Source: an uncultured Peptococcaceae bacterium | Lineage (GTDB): Bacteria > Bacillota > Peptococcia > Peptococcales > Peptococcaceae | Reading direction: 5' to 3' | NCBI GenBank assembly: GCA_934229395.1 | Contig: CAKQDL010000002.1 | Span: 3,470 to 67,469 of the forward strand | Length of the DNA stretch: 64,000 bases | Shown: positions 60,117-64,000 of the stretch, one piece after another | How the letters are laid out: every line of letters begins with the position of its first letter | Position numbering within the stretch: position 1 is the first letter of the stretch | Program-made: the position numbers and the translations under genes | The notes under the pieces: generated by a model | What the model was told of the DNA's origin: nothing | What the model saw: only the letters and a program-made list of their open reading frames with translations | The model's database searches: none

Positions 60117-60741
60117 ATTTGTTTTTCTTGAGACCTTGCGGTTTGCTCTTGCCAACGTAAGGGTTGTAGAGGTTTTGGGTGAAGATATGGGTAGATGGGG
60201 TAAGGACCTCTGGAATATGGAAGTCGGTTTCTTCACTAGGGAGGGCATCGCCAATGAGCTGGCAATCGAAGCCGGCGGCAAGCATGGTACAATCTTCTGG
60301 CAGTAGAGGGAGAAAGCGGTCGTAATAGCCAGAGCCATAGCCTAAGCGCATACCATAAGGGTCAAAGAGAAGGCCAGGAATGAGGCAAAAGTCGATGGTG
60401 TTGATGTCAACAGGTACGGCGTCCTCAAAAGGAATTTCGCGCAAATGGCCAATGGTTTGCACCAACGGGGTGGTAGGGTCGAAGCGTGCAGGCAGCAGCT
60501 GCTTATCTGGCGTGGTGACGGTGAGGGCTACGGTTTTGTTGGCGCGCCACGCAGATTCAATAAGAGGCATGGTTTTCCACTCGGTGCCAAAGCTCAAGAA
60601 GAGGAGAACGGTGTTGGCGCATTCCCAACGTGGGTCCTCTTCAATGTGGCGGATGATGGATAGGGTTTGGTAGATGCGTTCTTCTTCAGGAATAGCTCGG
60701 CGCTGTTCCTTGGCGAAGGCACGCCATTCGTTTTTGGTCAT
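60115..60741 (-). CDS. 5-formyltetrahydrofolate cyclo-ligase
   Basis: ATP-dependent conversion of 5-formyl-THF to 5,10-methenyl-THF; 208 residues. N-terminal substrate motif KEQRRAIPEEER, and the ATP/Mg signature FDPYGMRLGYGSGYYDRFL near residues 145-165. Ribosome site AAAGGAGG. Single gene on the minus strand. Confidence 0.92.
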   Translation of the reverse strand: MTKNEWRAFAKEQRRAIPEEERIYQTLSIIRHIEEDPRWECANTVLLFLSFGTEWKTMPLIESAWRANKTVALTVTTPDKQLLPARFDPTTPLVQTIGHLREIPFEDAVPVDINTIDFCLIPGLLFDPYGMRLGYGSGYYDRFLPLLPEDCTMLAAGFDCQLIGDALPSEETDFHIPEVLTPSTHIFTQNLYNPYVGKSKPQGLKKNK

Positions 60742-60837
60742 GATAATCCTCCTTTTGGGGCTAAAATGTTACCTATATTGTACGAGTCTTGCGCCAAAAA
60801 GAAAATGGTGATTTGGTAAAAAAAGGGGGCAAAACCC

Positions 60838-60868
60838 TTGCAATTAAAAATAAATATGATATTATAAT
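60838..60868 (+). promoter_or_regulatory. Promoter of groES-groEL
   Basis: TTGCAA at 60838-60843 and TATAAT at 60863-60868; the 19-base spacing is long, but TATTAT at 16 bases is an alternative. Confidence 0.6.
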
Positions 60869-60876
60869 ACCAGTGG

Positions 60877-60903
60877 TTAGCACTCAAAGAGATAGAGTGC
60901 TAA
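60877..60903 (+). promoter_or_regulatory. CIRCE operator of groES-groEL
   Basis: Perfect TTAGCACTC-N9-GAGTGCTAA, eight bases after the -10 box; HrcA site. Confidence 0.95.
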
Positions 60904-60939
60904 CAAGTGAGAAAGCAATCATTAAGGAGGCTCTTATAT

Positions 60940-61227
60940 ATGAATATTAGACCATTGGGTGACAAGGTAGTTATTAAGCCAGCAAAAATTGAAGAAAAGA
61001 CCCAAAGCGGCATCATTCTTCCAGGCTCTGCACAAGAAAAGCCAAATCAAGGCACCGTTATTGCAGTAGGCCCTGGCGCTAGAAACCAAAACGGCGAACA
61101 CGTTGCACTAGACGTAGAAGTGGGCGATCGCATCGTTTATGGTAAGCTCGGTGGCGTTTCCTTGAAGTATGATGATGAAGAATACATTGTCCTTTCTGAA
61201 AGTGACATTCTCGTTATTTTGGACTAA
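60940..61227 (+). CDS. groES: Co-chaperonin GroES
   Basis: 95-residue lid of the GroEL chamber: NIRPLGDKVVIKP at the start, mobile loop KTQSGIILPGSA, and GDRIVYGKLGG. The ATG at 60940 has AAGGAGG about ten bases upstream; the longer frame from 60907 begins just after CIRCE and is not supported. CIRCE control. Confidence 0.96.
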   Translation: MNIRPLGDKVVIKPAKIEEKTQSGIILPGSAQEKPNQGTVIAVGPGARNQNGEHVALDVEVGDRIVYGKLGGVSLKYDDEEYIVLSESDILVILD

Positions 61228-61231
61228 TTAG

Positions 61232-62875
<1,644 letters not shown>

Positions 62876-62915
62876 TTTTATAGATAAAATTACACGCAAA
62901 TACCTGTGCGCTATG

Positions 62916-62924
62916 TGATATAAT
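62916..62924 (+). promoter_or_regulatory. Extended -10 promoter of the mrp gene
   Basis: TGATATAAT: TGn plus perfect TATAAT, 90 bases before the start; no good -35. Confidence 0.4.
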
Positions 62925-62937
62925 AGAATAAAAGAAG

Positions 62938-62982
62938 AACAAGCGGACTTGATGGAAATCATCCGCTTGTTGTTCTATATAG
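62938..62982 (+). terminator. Possible terminator between groEL and mrp
   Basis: Hairpin ACAAGCGGA...TCCGCTTGT with inner TGAT/ATCA; only a poor T tract follows. A smaller repeat GTAATTTTAT/ATAAAATTAC (62872-62893) directly follows groEL. Confidence 0.35.
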
Positions 62983-63013
62983 CAATAGCTACCTATGAAA
63001 GGGGTATGACAAT

Positions 63014-63868
63014 ATGAGTCAATGTGACGGTTGCGCATCTGCAAGCACCTGTGGTGGCTCCTGCGATGCCAAGGCACCAGAGCTTACAGAAGCACAAAAA
63101 AACACCAATATTAAAAACATCATCGTTGTTATGAGTGGGAAGGGCGGCGTTGGTAAATCCAGCTTCTCCTCCATTTTAAGCATTGCCCTAAAAAGACGTG
63201 GCTTCGAAGTTGGCATTATGGATGCTGATATCACCGGCCCTAGTATTCCAAAGCTCTTTGGTGTGAACGAACAACCAAAGATGGGCGAGCACGGCATCGA
63301 ACCAGTTAAGAGCAAGACAGGCATCTCTCTTATGAGTATGAACTTCCTTTTGCCACATGATGATGATCCAGTTGTATGGCGTGGCGCTATGATTACCGGC
63401 GTGGTACAACAATTCATCACCGATATCTGCTGGGGCGATTTGGACTACCTCGTTATCGATATGCCTCCAGGCACCGGCGATGTGCCACTTACCATTCTTC
63501 AAAGCATGAAGGTTAACGGTGCACTTATTGTTACCACCCCACAAGGCCTATCCAACATGGTAGTACGCAAAGGCCTTAAGATGCTCGACCTTATGAAGGT
63601 GCCAGCTTTAGGGATTGCCGAAAATATGAGCTATGTGCGCTGCCCAGGCTGCGATGAACGCATCAACATCTTTGGCGAAAGCCATGTCGATGAAACCTGC
63701 GCACAATTTAAGCTCCCACTCCTTGGTCAATTCCCACTCGATTCCAAGCTCTCAGAAATGGGCGATGCTGGCGATATTGAATCCTACGATGGCGAAGTGT
63801 TGGCTGTGCTCACAGAAAACCTCGACACCCTTCTTACCAGCGTGCAAGAAGCGGCGAAAGCTGAATAA
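63014..63868 (+). CDS. mrp: Mrp/ApbC/NBP35 iron-sulfur carrier ATPase
   Basis: Cytoplasmic P-loop ATPase that carries [4Fe-4S] clusters; 284 residues. A cysteine-rich N-terminus (CDGCASASTCGGSC, four Cys) of the NBP35-like kind; deviant Walker A SGKGGVGKSS (about 41-50); MDADITGPSIP; and the C-terminal cluster motif CPGCDERINIFG (about 216-219). Ribosome site AAGGGG. It would receive clusters from the NifS/NifU system. Confidence 0.93.
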   Translation: MSQCDGCASASTCGGSCDAKAPELTEAQKNTNIKNIIVVMSGKGGVGKSSFSSILSIALKRRGFEVGIMDADITGPSIPKLFGVNEQPKMGEHGIEPVKSKTGISLMSMNFLLPHDDDPVVWRGAMITGVVQQFITDICWGDLDYLVIDMPPGTGDVPLTILQSMKVNGALIVTTPQGLSNMVVRKGLKMLDLMKVPALGIAENMSYVRCPGCDERINIFGESHVDETCAQFKLPLLGQFPLDSKLSEMGDAGDIESYDGEVLAVLTENLDTLLTSVQEAAKAE

Positions 63869-63893
63869 GACGACACAAAAAATAGCGTCTGGC

Positions 63894-63944
63894 TGTTGCC
63901 GGACGCTCAGCTTGTCGAAAAAAGTCGCCAATCGGCGGCCTTTT
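63894..63944 (+). terminator. Weak terminator region after mrp
   Basis: Two hairpins: AGCGTC-T-GGC/GCC-G-GACGCT (63894-63907) and an imperfect AAAAGTCGCC/GGCGGCCTTTT (63921-63944) ending in TTTT. Confidence 0.35.
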
Positions 63945-63968
63945 CGCGTATTTAGCCCAGAAATGCGG

Positions 63969-64000
63969 TATAATATAAAAGGGTGATAAATATGCTGATG
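63969..64000 (+). other. Start of a gene cut by the window edge, with -10 box and ribosome site
   Basis: TATAAT at 63969-63974, then AAAAGGGTGAT and an ATG at 63992 (MLM...). Only three codons are visible, so nothing can be said of the product. An in-frame GTG at 63983 lies within the ribosome site. Confidence 0.4.

Noticed and set aside
62952..63017. A 21-codon frame ending in a TGA that overlaps the mrp start (ATGA)
   Set aside because: Its start lies inside a hairpin, the ribosome site is weak and there is no likeness to any protein; chance cannot be excluded.

Overview
The window reads as a chromosomal segment of a Bacillota (Firmicutes) bacterium, most likely an amino-acid-using anaerobe related to the Clostridia. 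The signs are strong AGGAGG-type ribosome binding sites, frequent GTG and TTG starts, two perfect CIRCE operators, a CodY-like box, a ThrR/PheB-type (UPF0735) regulator in front of hom, a YhgE/Pip protein, heterodimeric iron-sulfur fumarase, a manganese pyrophosphatase, and Na+-coupled proline, alanine and NhaC-type carriers. I cannot name a genus. I see no tRNA, rRNA, CRISPR array, insertion sequence or phage gene; this is mostly core metabolism with a few accessory units.

Layout. 1-6.4 kb: the end of a GNAT acetyltransferase gene, an ABC-2 exporter pair, a 51-codon AIM24-like remnant with its own promoter and terminator, an ABC exporter, a YgeA-type racemase and a nitroreductase. 6.5-15.2 kb: a CNNM/CorC-type protein and then transport and proline genes (putP, an EamA carrier, proA, an NhaC-family antiporter, an alanine symporter). 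15.2-22.7 kb, minus strand: a near-complete shikimate and chorismate operon, aroF-aroB-aroA-aroC-pheA-aroEK-aroQ, joined by very short overlaps. It is headed by what looks like a translated attenuator: a 34-codon leader peptide packed with Tyr and Phe codons, followed by a strong intrinsic terminator. 22.8-29.1 kb, minus strand: galU, rarA, mnmA, an OST-HTH/DUF3825-like protein and an AzgA-like purine permease, probably one operon. 29.1-33.1 kb: a ClC-family (CLC-F-like) exchanger, ppaC and the two fumarase subunits. 33.1-34.8 kb: nifS-nifU.

35.2-40 kb: a NitT/TauT-type ABC importer with two ATPases (one with a degenerate signature motif), one lipoprotein receptor, two permeases and a 43-residue single-span membrane protein at the end. 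40-48 kb: a PLC-like protein, an AlkD-like protein, htpG under CIRCE, a methyltransferase, and a lipoprotein-response regulator-histidine kinase operon. 48-57.4 kb: branched-chain and aspartate-family synthesis (ilvB-ilvN-ilvC and a second ilvB, then a ThrR-like regulator, hom, thrB and lysC, the last with an internal start for a beta subunit). 57.4-64 kb: YhgE/Pip and a small membrane partner, 5-formyl-THF cyclo-ligase, groES-groEL under CIRCE, an Mrp/ApbC iron-sulfur carrier, and the start of another gene at the edge.

The best candidate for something undescribed is the aromatic leader peptide and terminator in front of aroF: ribosome-mediated attenuation of a whole shikimate operon would be unusual in Bacillota, where T-boxes and TRAP are the usual devices. 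Other points to follow are the prephenate-dehydratase domain that has lost its catalytic motifs, the asymmetric ABC importer with its tiny membrane protein, and the transcribed AIM24 fragment.
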